Source: Acidimicrobiales bacterium (GTDB taxonomy: Bacteria > Actinomycetota > Acidimicrobiia > Acidimicrobiales > CADCSY01). From it: a DNA stretch of 13,071 bases. Below, one piece after another: positions 5,078 through 11,225 of this stretch. Location: NCBI GenBank assembly GCA_030447125.1, contig JAUJLZ010000006.1:14517-27587 (forward strand), written 5' to 3'. The notes below the pieces were generated by a model. The model was not told where the DNA came from. It made no database searches and saw only the letters and a list, made by a program, of their open reading frames with translations. A program made the translations under genes and the position numbers. Within the stretch, counting starts at the first letter, position 1; each line of letters opens with the position of its first letter.

Positions 5078-6907
5078 CTAGCCCAGCGCGGCGAAGAAGG
5101 TCCGGGCCACCGGGGCTGCCACCGAGCCGCCGAAGCCGGCGTCTTCCACGAGCACGGCTACGGCCAGGTCGCCGCGGAAGCCGATGAACCAGGCGTGGGT
5201 GCGGGGCGGGCGGGCCGAACCGAACTCCGCCGTGCCCGTCTTGCCTCCGACCGGCTCCCCGGGGAGGGCGGCGGCCGTGGCCGTGCCCTGTCCGACCACG
5301 AGCAGCATCAGCTCTCGCAAGGTCTCGGCCACGCCGGGCTCGAGGGGTCGACCGGCCGGGGCCACCTCAGGGACGATGAACTGCGGCTGGTACCAGGTGC
5401 CGGAAGCCACGGCTGCGGCCACGGTGGCCATCTGGAGCGGACTGGCGGTGACCCGGCCCTGGCCGATGGCCGCGGCGGCCTGGTCGACCGGGCCGGAAGG
5501 ATCGGGGAAGCTCCCGGCCACCGCAGGCACGGGCAGGTCGTCGAAGGGCTGGTTGAAGCCGTAGGACTCGGCGGCGGCCACCAGGTCGGCGGTGCCGAGC
5601 TCGTCGGCCAGCTGCACGAAGGCCGTGTTGCAACTGCGGTAGAAGGCCGTGGCGAAGGGGATGTCACCCAGGGCCTCACCGCCGGCGTTGGAGAAGCGGA
5701 ACCCCCCGACCGACGCTGATGCCGGGCAGGAGACCGGCGTCTCCGGGGTCGTTCCCGCGGCGAGCAGGGCGGTGGTGGTCACCACCTTGAAGGTGGAGCC
5801 GGGGGGGTACTCGCCCACGAGCGCCCGGTTGAAGCCCACGGTGGGGCGACTGGCCACCGCCCGCACCTGGCCGCTCGGGGCGTCGATGGCCACCAGGGCC
5901 GCGGGTTGGGACAACCGGGTCAGCGCCGACTCGGCGGCCGCTTGCACCTCGGCATCGAACGTCGTCTGCACCGGCGAGGGAGCCTCCCCGGCAAAGGTGT
6001 GCAGGACCTCGACCACCTCACCGTCGTCGGCTCGGACCAGGTTCACCGATCCCGACGGGCGGCCCCGGAGCTGGGAGTCGAATGCCGCCTGGAGCCCGCT
6101 GGCCCCCACCTCGTCGCCGGCCATGGCGTCGGAGTCGAGGGCGGCGGCCTCGACCTCGCCCAGGGTGTCCACGCTCCCGAGGAGCTGGGCGTCGAGCGCC
6201 GGCAGATCGGGAGCATCCTCGCCGGTGAGGACCGTCCCGTCGACGCCGAGCAGGGGTGCCCGCTCCTGGGGTTCCCGTTCGAGCACCAGCGCCTGACCGG
6301 GGCCGAGGCGGGGATGGATGGCGGCGGGCGACCACGCCACCAGCCAGCGGGGCTCCTCCGACTGCACGGGCTCCAGGGGCACCGACGCCACGGTGGGCGC
6401 CGGCTCGGCGACCGGGTCCGAGGCGGGTTCCACCACCAGGGCGGTGTCCACCGTCGAGGGGGCCGGGACGGCAAAGGCCAGCTCGAGGCTCCCCTCGTAC
6501 TCCCAGGTGCCGAAGCCGACCAGGTCGACACTGGCGCCAAAGGGCACGCGGGCCCGGTCGCCAACCACCTCAGGTCGACCCGCCTCGATGCGCAAGGCCT
6601 CCACCCGCAGTTGCTCGACGACTTGGCGGTGGATCGCCTCGAACTCGGGCTGTGGATCGACGACCAGCAGTTCCATGCGGGCCAGCTCGCCCCGCTCCCA
6701 GGCCTCCAGGTACCCCTCGGCCACGGTCGCCACCAGCGCTGCGGGTGCCGGCGCGCCATCACCGCGAGGACGATCGGTCGTCAGGACCAGGGGGGTGACG
6801 AGCAGGGAGAAGGCGGCGGCGGCGGCCCCCACCACCGTGCGCAACGGCAGCTCGTGGTCGTCGCCTACGACCGCGCTCCGCCCGTGTCTGGTGCCCCCCG
6901 TGGTCAT
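5078..6907 (-). CDS. Class B penicillin-binding protein (transpeptidase) with NTF2/MecA_N-like region
   Basis: A 609-residue membrane-anchored D,D-transpeptidase that would cross-link peptidoglycan outside the membrane. After a short cytoplasmic tail there is one helix (about 24-42). Residues about 55-165 (VATVAEGYLEAWERGELARME opening) look like the NTF2-like MecA_N domain, then a dimerisation-type linker region to about 330. The C-terminal transpeptidase has all three motifs: STFK with nucleophile S371 and K374, SCN at S425, and KTG at 556-558 within GGKTGTAEFG. The layout resembles the mycobacterial penicillin-binding lipoprotein Rv2864c more than FtsI, but no lipobox is seen here. ATG 6907 has a GATACT motif 9 bases upstream and no clear ribosome binding site. 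Its stop is 6 bp from the sortase stop on the other strand. The neighbouring sortase and lgt genes give an envelope context. A MecA_N-like region alone does not imply beta-lactam resistance. Confidence 0.88.
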   Translation of the reverse strand: MTTGGTRHGRSAVVGDDHELPLRTVVGAAAAAFSLLVTPLVLTTDRPRGDGAPAPAALVATVAEGYLEAWERGELARMELLVVDPQPEFEAIHRQVVEQLRVEALRIEAGRPEVVGDRARVPFGASVDLVGFGTWEYEGSLELAFAVPAPSTVDTALVVEPASDPVAEPAPTVASVPLEPVQSEEPRWLVAWSPAAIHPRLGPGQALVLEREPQERAPLLGVDGTVLTGEDAPDLPALDAQLLGSVDTLGEVEAAALDSDAMAGDEVGASGLQAAFDSQLRGRPSGSVNLVRADDGEVVEVLHTFAGEAPSPVQTTFDAEVQAAAESALTRLSQPAALVAIDAPSGQVRAVASRPTVGFNRALVGEYPPGSTFKVVTTTALLAAGTTPETPVSCPASASVGGFRFSNAGGEALGDIPFATAFYRSCNTAFVQLADELGTADLVAAAESYGFNQPFDDLPVPAVAGSFPDPSGPVDQAAAAIGQGRVTASPLQMATVAAAVASGTWYQPQFIVPEVAPAGRPLEPGVAETLRELMLLVVGQGTATAAALPGEPVGGKTGTAEFGSARPPRTHAWFIGFRGDLAVAVLVEDAGFGGSVAAPVARTFFAALG

Positions 6908-6916
6908 GGCGCCGCC

Positions 6917-6922
6917 AGTATC
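6917..6922 (-). promoter_or_regulatory. Candidate -10 element (GATACT) of the PBP gene
   Basis: GATACT on the minus strand is one mismatch from TATACT and ends 9 bases before ATG 6907, predicting a leader of about three bases. It lies in the 81-bp gap between the helicase stop and the PBP start, so the PBP gene can be transcribed independently of the helicase gene. Confidence 0.35.
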
Positions 6923-6982
6923 CCCGCTGACACCCCCCCAGTGGTGGACACCCCCGCCGGACCGCTCGCAAGGTCCCGCTCA

Positions 6983-7007
6983 GCCCGCTCACCCCAAAGG
7001 GGCGGGC
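6983..7007 (-). terminator. GC-rich hairpin over the helicase stop codon, possible terminator
   Basis: GCCCG and CCCC pair with GGGG and CGGGC across an AAA loop, with a CTCA bulge on one arm. The structure spans the TGA stop of the helicase gene (6989-6991). There is no T-tract on either side, so an intrinsic terminator is uncertain; it may only slow or protect the 3' end of the message. Confidence 0.3.
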
Positions 7008-8971
7008 ATCGCCAGCTCGGCCAGGTAGCGGCGAGCCTCCTCGGGATCCTTCGTGCGGCGCATGGGGGGAAGGCTGCGGATGAGGTCCCAGCGGTAGGAG
7101 GCGGTGGCCAGGCGCTTGTCGAGCACCGCCACCATCCCCCGGTCGTCGGCCGAGCGGATCAGGCGACCCGCGCCCTGGGCGAGGAGCATGGCCGCCCGGG
7201 GCAGATCGACGGCGGAGAAGGCGTTGCGCCGGGCGCGCGTGGCCGCCTCCCGACGAGCGCAGGCCAACGGGTCGTCGGGTCGGCTGAAGGGCAGGCGGTC
7301 GACCACGACCAGCGAGCAGGTCCGCCCGGGGGCGTCGAAGCCCTGCCAGAAGCCCATGGTGGCCAAGAGCACCGAGGTCTCGTCATCGAGGAAGGCCCGG
7401 TGCAGCAGGGGCCGGGGCAGGGCGTCTTGGACCAACACCTCCCAGGGCAGGCGCCCGGCCAGGCGGGCTGCGGCCACCTCCATGGCCCGTCGACTGGTGA
7501 ACAGGGCCAGGGTGCGACCACCTGCGGCTCGCACCAGCCCTTCGAGCTCCTCGAGCATGGCCTCCTCGTAGGCGGGCGTGCGGGGGCCAGGCAGATGGGC
7601 GGCGCAGTAGAGCAGGGCCTGGTTGGGATAGTCGAAGGGGCTGCCCACGTCGAGCCCCCGCCACGCCGGCGCCTCGCCCGCATCCTCCTCCCCGCCGTCG
7701 CCTCCGTGGTGGTCGTCGACGCCAGGACGAGGTGGCGGTCGGCGGTCGAGACCCAGGCGCTGAGCCACCGGCTCGAAGCTCCCGCCCACGACGAGGGTGG
7801 CGCTGGTGAGCACCGCCGTCACCTCGGGGAACAACCGGGCCGCCAGCTCGGACCCTACGTCGACGGGGGCCACCCGCAGCGCCGGCGAGGGCCCGTCCTC
7901 GACCCAGGCCACCTGGTCGTCACCGAGCTCGCCCGCCCGTCGCACCTCCTCGGCCAGGCCCGAGGCCAGTTGCACCAGACGGTCCCTCCGGCTGGCGGCG
8001 TCGCCGGTGGGCTCGAGCTGGCGGGCGGCGCCCACCACGGCCGTGGCCGCCTCGGCTGCCCCCAGCAGGGCAAGGCCGAGGGAGCCGGCGCCGGGGTCGA
8101 CGCGCTGGCCGACCAGCTCGGCCAGCGCGGCGGCCAGCCTCGCCGCCGCCGCGTCGAGGGGGGCAAGGGTCGGGTGGTCGGCGGCGAGGAGGGAGCGGGC
8201 GGAACGAACGACGGCGCCGACGGCTCCTGGGGTGAGGGTGATGCCAAGGGTGGCGGCGGCGATGTCCTCCAGGGCGTGGGCCTCGTCGATCACCACCACG
8301 TCGTGTTCAGGCAAGACCATGCCGCCGGCGGCCAGGTGGGCGCCGTAGAGGTGGATGTTGACGACGACCACGTCGGCGGCTGCGGCCCGGCGACGGGCGT
8401 CCTCGGCGAAGCAGACGTCGCCCTCGGGGCAGCGCTGGGCGCCGGGGCACTCCGCCGAGCTGACCGACAGGCGCGACCACTCGGCGTTGGTGACGGAGAA
8501 GGGCAGGTCGGCCCGGTCACCGCTGCCGGTCGCCTCCACCCACGTGCCCACCTCGTCCAAGCGGTCCCGCCCCAGCCCGGGGCCCTCGACGAGGACCCCC
8601 TGGTCGGCGTCTCGGGCCACGTCCGCCAGCGCCGCCCGGCACAGGTAGTTCGACCGCCCCTTGAGCAGGGCCCAGGTGAAGTCCCGCCCCAGGCACCCGT
8701 GCAGAAAGGGGAGGTCATGAGCGACCAGCTGTTCCTGGAGCGCCTTGGTGGCGGTGGCCACGACCGCTGGTCGCCCGGCCAGCAGTGCGGGCACGAGGTA
8801 GCCGAGGCTCTTCCCGGTGCCGGTCCCCGCCTGCACCAGCAGGTGGTGACCGTCCTCGATGGCCTCGCCTACCGCTTCGGCCATCTGCAACTGACCCGCC
8901 CGCTGTTCACCACCGCCGGGTAGGGCGGCCACGACGCGCGCCATCGTGTCTCCCACTTCGTCCACCCCCAT
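6989..8971 (-). CDS. dinG: DinG/XPD-type Fe-S ATP-dependent DNA helicase
   Basis: A 660-residue superfamily 2 helicase of the DinG/YoaA/XPD group, which unwinds DNA 5' to 3' and acts in repair and at replication blocks or R-loops. Walker A is QAGTGTGKS (K54), motif Ia is VVATATKALQEQL, and the DEAH box is at 229-232. Four cysteines suited to a [4Fe-4S] cluster lie between them: C111 (NYLC), C175, C181 and C187 in a CPGAQRCPEGDVC stretch. The C-terminal half has LALFTSRRAME, a VLLATMGFWQGFDAPG motif V-like segment and QGAGRLIRS (motif VI). No N-terminal exonuclease domain is present, as expected for bacterial DinG outside Firmicutes. ATG 8971 has TACGGT 7 bases upstream; M10 is an alternative start. 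A low-complexity Asp/Gly/His-rich insert (GVDDHHGGDGGEED) lies just before the C-terminal domain. It diverges from the metallopeptidase gene with 47 bp between. Confidence 0.92.
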   Translation of the reverse strand: MGVDEVGDTMARVVAALPGGGEQRAGQLQMAEAVGEAIEDGHHLLVQAGTGTGKSLGYLVPALLAGRPAVVATATKALQEQLVAHDLPFLHGCLGRDFTWALLKGRSNYLCRAALADVARDADQGVLVEGPGLGRDRLDEVGTWVEATGSGDRADLPFSVTNAEWSRLSVSSAECPGAQRCPEGDVCFAEDARRRAAAADVVVVNIHLYGAHLAAGGMVLPEHDVVVIDEAHALEDIAAATLGITLTPGAVGAVVRSARSLLAADHPTLAPLDAAAARLAAALAELVGQRVDPGAGSLGLALLGAAEAATAVVGAARQLEPTGDAASRRDRLVQLASGLAEEVRRAGELGDDQVAWVEDGPSPALRVAPVDVGSELAARLFPEVTAVLTSATLVVGGSFEPVAQRLGLDRRPPPRPGVDDHHGGDGGEEDAGEAPAWRGLDVGSPFDYPNQALLYCAAHLPGPRTPAYEEAMLEELEGLVRAAGGRTLALFTSRRAMEVAAARLAGRLPWEVLVQDALPRPLLHRAFLDDETSVLLATMGFWQGFDAPGRTCSLVVVDRLPFSRPDDPLACARREAATRARRNAFSAVDLPRAAMLLAQGAGRLIRSADDRGMVAVLDKRLATASYRWDLIRSLPPMRRTKDPEEARRYLAELAMPAPLG

Positions 8972-8978
8972 GGAAGCG

Positions 8979-8984
8979 ACCGTA
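8979..8984 (-). promoter_or_regulatory. Candidate -10 element (TACGGT) of the helicase gene
   Basis: TACGGT on the minus strand fits TANNNT and ends 7 bases before ATG 8971, predicting a leaderless or one-base-leader transcript. No -35 match is apparent. Confidence 0.4.
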
Positions 8985-9003
8985 GCGGCGCGCCACCGGG
9001 CGG

Positions 9004-9009
9004 TAGGGT
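9004..9009 (+). promoter_or_regulatory. Candidate -10 element (TAGGGT) of the metallopeptidase gene
   Basis: TAGGGT fits TANNNT and ends 9 bases before ATG 9019. Only 19 bp separate it from the opposing helicase -10 motif, so the -35 region of each promoter would fall on the -10 of the other. Confidence 0.4.
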
Positions 9010-9018
9010 CCTGGGACG

Positions 9019-10428
9019 ATGCTCGAGCGATGGAGTCGGAGGTGGCCGACCGTCCTCACCGGTGTGGCCATCGCCGTGGTGCTGGTGGCCGGCCTCACCT
9101 CCGCAGCAGTCGTCGGGTACGACGCCCCTCGCTACCCCGCGGCGTGGGACCCCCGGGTCGCCGATCTGGCCGACTTCGTGGCCCGGGAGCGACGCCTGGA
9201 CTTCGACCACCCCGTCTTCGTCGACTTCTTGACCGAAGAGGCTTTCCGCCAGAACGTGGTGGCCGGTGAGGAGGACCTCAGCGTCGAAGACCGGGTGGAT
9301 CTCGACCAGGGCGCACGGCTGCTGCGGGCCACCGGCTTGGTGTCGGGCTCGTTCGACCTGCTCGAGTCGTCCAACCAGCTCACCGGCGAAGGCGTGCTCG
9401 CCTACTACGACCCCACCGAAGAGCGCATCACCGTCCGGGGCACGCAGCTCAGCCCCGGGCTGCGGGCCACCCTCGTCCACGAGCTGACCCACGCCCTCCA
9501 AGACCAGCACTTCGATCTCTCCCGTCTGGGCCAGCTGCCCACCGACGGCGCCAACAACGCCTTTCGGGGTGTGGTGGAGGGTGACGCCCTCCGAGTGGAA
9601 CGGGCCTGGTCCGAACAGCTCGCCCCCGCGGAGCGAACAGCTCTGGACGCCGAGCAGGTCTCGGTGGTCGACGGTGCCCAGGTGGCGGGTGTACCCGGTG
9701 CCCTGACCGCCTTCTTCTCCGCCCCCTACCTCCTGGGCGGGCCCTTCATCGACGTCGTGTTCTTCGCCCGCGGCCAGGCCGGGCTCGACGAGGTGCTCCG
9801 GACACCTCCCACGACCGAAGAACAGCTCCTCGATCCCTTCGCCTACCTGGAGGGTGACGATGCCCTCACGGTCGAGGCCCCGCCACCTGCTGGCGGAGCG
9901 CCGGTCCTCGAGGAGGGCGACTTCGGTGCGCTCACCTGGTTCATCGTGCTGGCCGAGCACCTCGATCCCCGCCGGGCGATGGAAGCCGTCGACGGGTGGG
10001 GGGGCGACGCCTACGTCGTGTTCGAGCGCGGGGAGCGGGCCTGCCTGCGCAGCGCCTTCCGGGGCGACACCGGGACCGAGACCGACGACATGGAGGCGGC
10101 CCTGGTCGCCTGGACGGCCAAGGTCCCAGCCACGGACGCGTCGGTCACCCGCCGCGGCGACATCGTCGTGCTCGAGTCGTGCGACCCGGGACCCGACGCC
10201 ACCGCACCCGGCGGTGGGGCGGAGGGCGCCGTGGTCTATCCCGTCACCAGGACCTACCTCACCGTGAGCGCCCTCGCCGGAGGGGTGCCCACGGAAAAGG
10301 CCCGCTGCATCGCCAACGCGTTCATCCAGGCCCTCCCGGTCGAAGAACTGCTGGCCCTCGAGACCGTTCTCGACGACCCCGAGGCCCTGGCCGAGCAGAG
10401 CCTGCGAGCGGCCCAGGCCTGCGCTTGA
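9019..10428 (+). CDS. Membrane-anchored HExxH zinc metallopeptidase-like protein
   Basis: A 469-residue protein with a basic start and one hydrophobic helix (about 12-33), so the rest is probably outside the membrane. The zinc-site motif HELTH lies at 154-158, preceded by LSPGLRATLV, and a likely third ligand Glu (E187, in VVEGDALRVE) follows 29 residues later, as in gluzincin-type peptidases. The strand before the motif (GVLAYYDPTEERITVRG) fits the usual edge strand of such active sites. The C-terminal part has three Cys residues (in RACLRSAF, LESCDPGP and KARCIANAF) and ends in an Ala/Cys-rich helix. I cannot name the peptidase family or a substrate. ATG 9019 is supported by the TAGGGT motif upstream. 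It diverges from the helicase gene and is followed by the 56-residue membrane protein. The active-site call is good; catalytic activity is inferred. Confidence 0.72.
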   Translation: MLERWSRRWPTVLTGVAIAVVLVAGLTSAAVVGYDAPRYPAAWDPRVADLADFVARERRLDFDHPVFVDFLTEEAFRQNVVAGEEDLSVEDRVDLDQGARLLRATGLVSGSFDLLESSNQLTGEGVLAYYDPTEERITVRGTQLSPGLRATLVHELTHALQDQHFDLSRLGQLPTDGANNAFRGVVEGDALRVERAWSEQLAPAERTALDAEQVSVVDGAQVAGVPGALTAFFSAPYLLGGPFIDVVFFARGQAGLDEVLRTPPTTEEQLLDPFAYLEGDDALTVEAPPPAGGAPVLEEGDFGALTWFIVLAEHLDPRRAMEAVDGWGGDAYVVFERGERACLRSAFRGDTGTETDDMEAALVAWTAKVPATDASVTRRGDIVVLESCDPGPDATAPGGGAEGAVVYPVTRTYLTVSALAGGVPTEKARCIANAFIQALPVEELLALETVLDDPEALAEQSLRAAQACA

Positions 10429-10508
10429 CGCGGATCGCACCTCCCACCAGCGCCAGATCGACGATGAGAGATCGACGGCGGGCTGGGCGACCTGGCAGGC
10501 TCCTCCAC

Positions 10509-10679
10509 GTGGATCCTCGCGTAGCCTTCTTCTTCTACCTAGGTGCCCTGGTCTGCTTCGCCCTGGCGGCTGCGGGCGGGCGTGTCGGTGGGGGTCGGGC
10601 CTCGGTGGGACTCGTCCCTCTGGGTCTCGGCCTCTGGCTGTTCCCCCTCCTGTGGGACACCGGCGTGACCGCCTTTTGA
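10509..10679 (+). CDS. 56-residue membrane protein, conserved-looking, function unknown
   Basis: A small protein beginning VDPRVAFFFYLGALVCFALAA and ending with a second hydrophobic segment (VGLVPLGLGLWLFPLLW) and DTGVTAF. It thus has two membrane helices joined by a short Gly/Arg turn (GGRVGGGRA). I recall similar short proteins with a DPRVAFF start and a final WDT motif in actinobacterial genomes, but can give it no function. GTG 10509 is preferred: GCAGG at 10495-10499 is 9 bases upstream and the hydrophobic domain begins at once. An in-frame ATG at 10464 would add a 15-residue Arg-rich tail. The gene lies 80 bp after the peptidase stop and ends 24 bp before the first possible WhiB start. 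Confidence 0.6.
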   Translation: MDPRVAFFFYLGALVCFALAAAGGRVGGGRASVGLVPLGLGLWLFPLLWDTGVTAF

Positions 10680-10689
10680 CGCACCCCTT

Positions 10690-10760
10690 CATCTACTTTA
10701 CAGATGGTCAGCATCTTAGATTCATATGAGCGAGAGTTGTCCCAGATCCGGATACTGGAG
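10690..10760 (+). promoter_or_regulatory. AT-rich regulatory patch at the WhiB gene start
   Basis: This is the only clearly AT-rich stretch in the window. It holds TACTTT (10694-10699), an inverted repeat AGATG-N5-CATCT (10702-10716), an 8-bp palindrome TCATATGA (10722-10729) and GATACT (10751-10756). GATACT ends 7 bases before GTG 10764, the same geometry as other starts here. The patch is therefore a promoter/operator candidate, although it may also be translated if WhiB starts at ATG 10704. Which motif is used cannot be decided from sequence. Confidence 0.4.
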
Positions 10761-11102
10761 CAAGTGAACGGAAGCACAAGCTCCCCAGAGCCCGTGATCC
10801 GCCTCCTCCCCCGCTGGGTCCAGCAGGAGTGGATGGCCGAGGCCGCCTGCAAGGGCCAGACCGAGCACTTCTTTGCTCCCCACGGTGAACAGGCCGATGC
10901 CCGGGAGCTGCGTGAGGCCATCGCCCGTGCGGTTTGCGTGGGCTGCCCGGTCCTCCTGCCCTGCCGGGAGTACGCCCGGCGCCACCGCGAGCAGGGGTAC
11001 TGGGGCGCCGAGAACGACGACCAGCGCCTGGAGGCCCGGCGCCGTCCCGCCCGCTATCGCCACCGCAGCACCACCGATCCCACCATCGTGGCCCAGGGCT
11101 GA
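10704..11102 (+). CDS. WhiB-like [4Fe-4S] transcription regulator
   Basis: A Wbl-family protein of 132 residues, if translated from ATG 10704. These actinobacterial proteins bind a redox- or NO-sensitive iron-sulfur cluster and act on transcription, usually with a sigma factor. The four cluster ligands are present: C49 (AEAACKG), then C78, C81 and C87 in the CVGC...C arrangement (C-x2-C-x5-C). The turn typical of the family, GYWGAEND (98-105), follows, and the tail is Arg-rich (RRRPARYRHR), suited to contact DNA. The FFAPHGE stretch before the cysteines is also family-like. The start is uncertain: residues 1-20 are encoded by AT-rich codons, including a TTA at 10716, unlike the rest. GTG 10764 gives 112 residues, has GATACT 7 bases upstream and GGAG 3 bases upstream, and keeps the whole domain. 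The target genes are unknown. Confidence 0.9.
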   Translation: MVSILDSYERELSQIRILEQVNGSTSSPEPVIRLLPRWVQQEWMAEAACKGQTEHFFAPHGEQADARELREAIARAVCVGCPVLLPCREYARRHREQGYWGAENDDQRLEARRRPARYRHRSTTDPTIVAQG

Positions 11103-11137
11103 CCGGCTCGCTTCGCTCGACTACTACAAGGCATGGA

Positions 11138-11157
11138 AGCCGCCTTCGGCGGCGGCT
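11138..11157 (+). terminator. Hairpin after the WhiB gene, weak terminator candidate
   Basis: AGCCGCC can pair with GGCGGC or the shifted GGCGGCT copy around a TTC-containing loop, 36 bases after the WhiB stop. Only a weak T-containing run (CATTGTTC) follows, so termination would be partial. It lies in the 123-bp gap before the kinase gene. Confidence 0.35.
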
Positions 11158-11212
11158 CGTCCCATTGTTCCGCCAAGGCACTTCGCGGCGCTCACGTCCA
11201 GCCGGTCCCGGG

Positions 11213-11218
11213 TAGGTT
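11213..11218 (+). promoter_or_regulatory. Candidate -10 element (TAGGTT) of the kinase gene
   Basis: TAGGTT fits TANNNT and ends 7 bases before ATG 11226, predicting a leaderless or one-base-leader transcript. It also argues against the longer in-frame start at 11133. Confidence 0.4.
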
Positions 11219-11225
11219 CGTGCCC

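Noticed and set aside
5906..8923. A 1005-codon open frame on the plus strand opposite the PBP and helicase genes
   Set aside because: Its protein is rich in Gly, His, Arg and Gln with no domain or hydrophobic pattern, and it runs antisense to two genes with complete catalytic motifs. It is a by-product of GC-rich third positions.
8869..10692. A 607-codon open frame on the minus strand opposite the metallopeptidase gene
   Set aside because: It is antisense to a protein with HELTH motif and membrane anchor, starts and ends in other genes, and shows no recognisable fold.
11133..11225. Upstream start for the kinase
   Set aside because: The added 31 residues cover a hairpin and the -10 candidate and do not resemble a kinase N-terminus.
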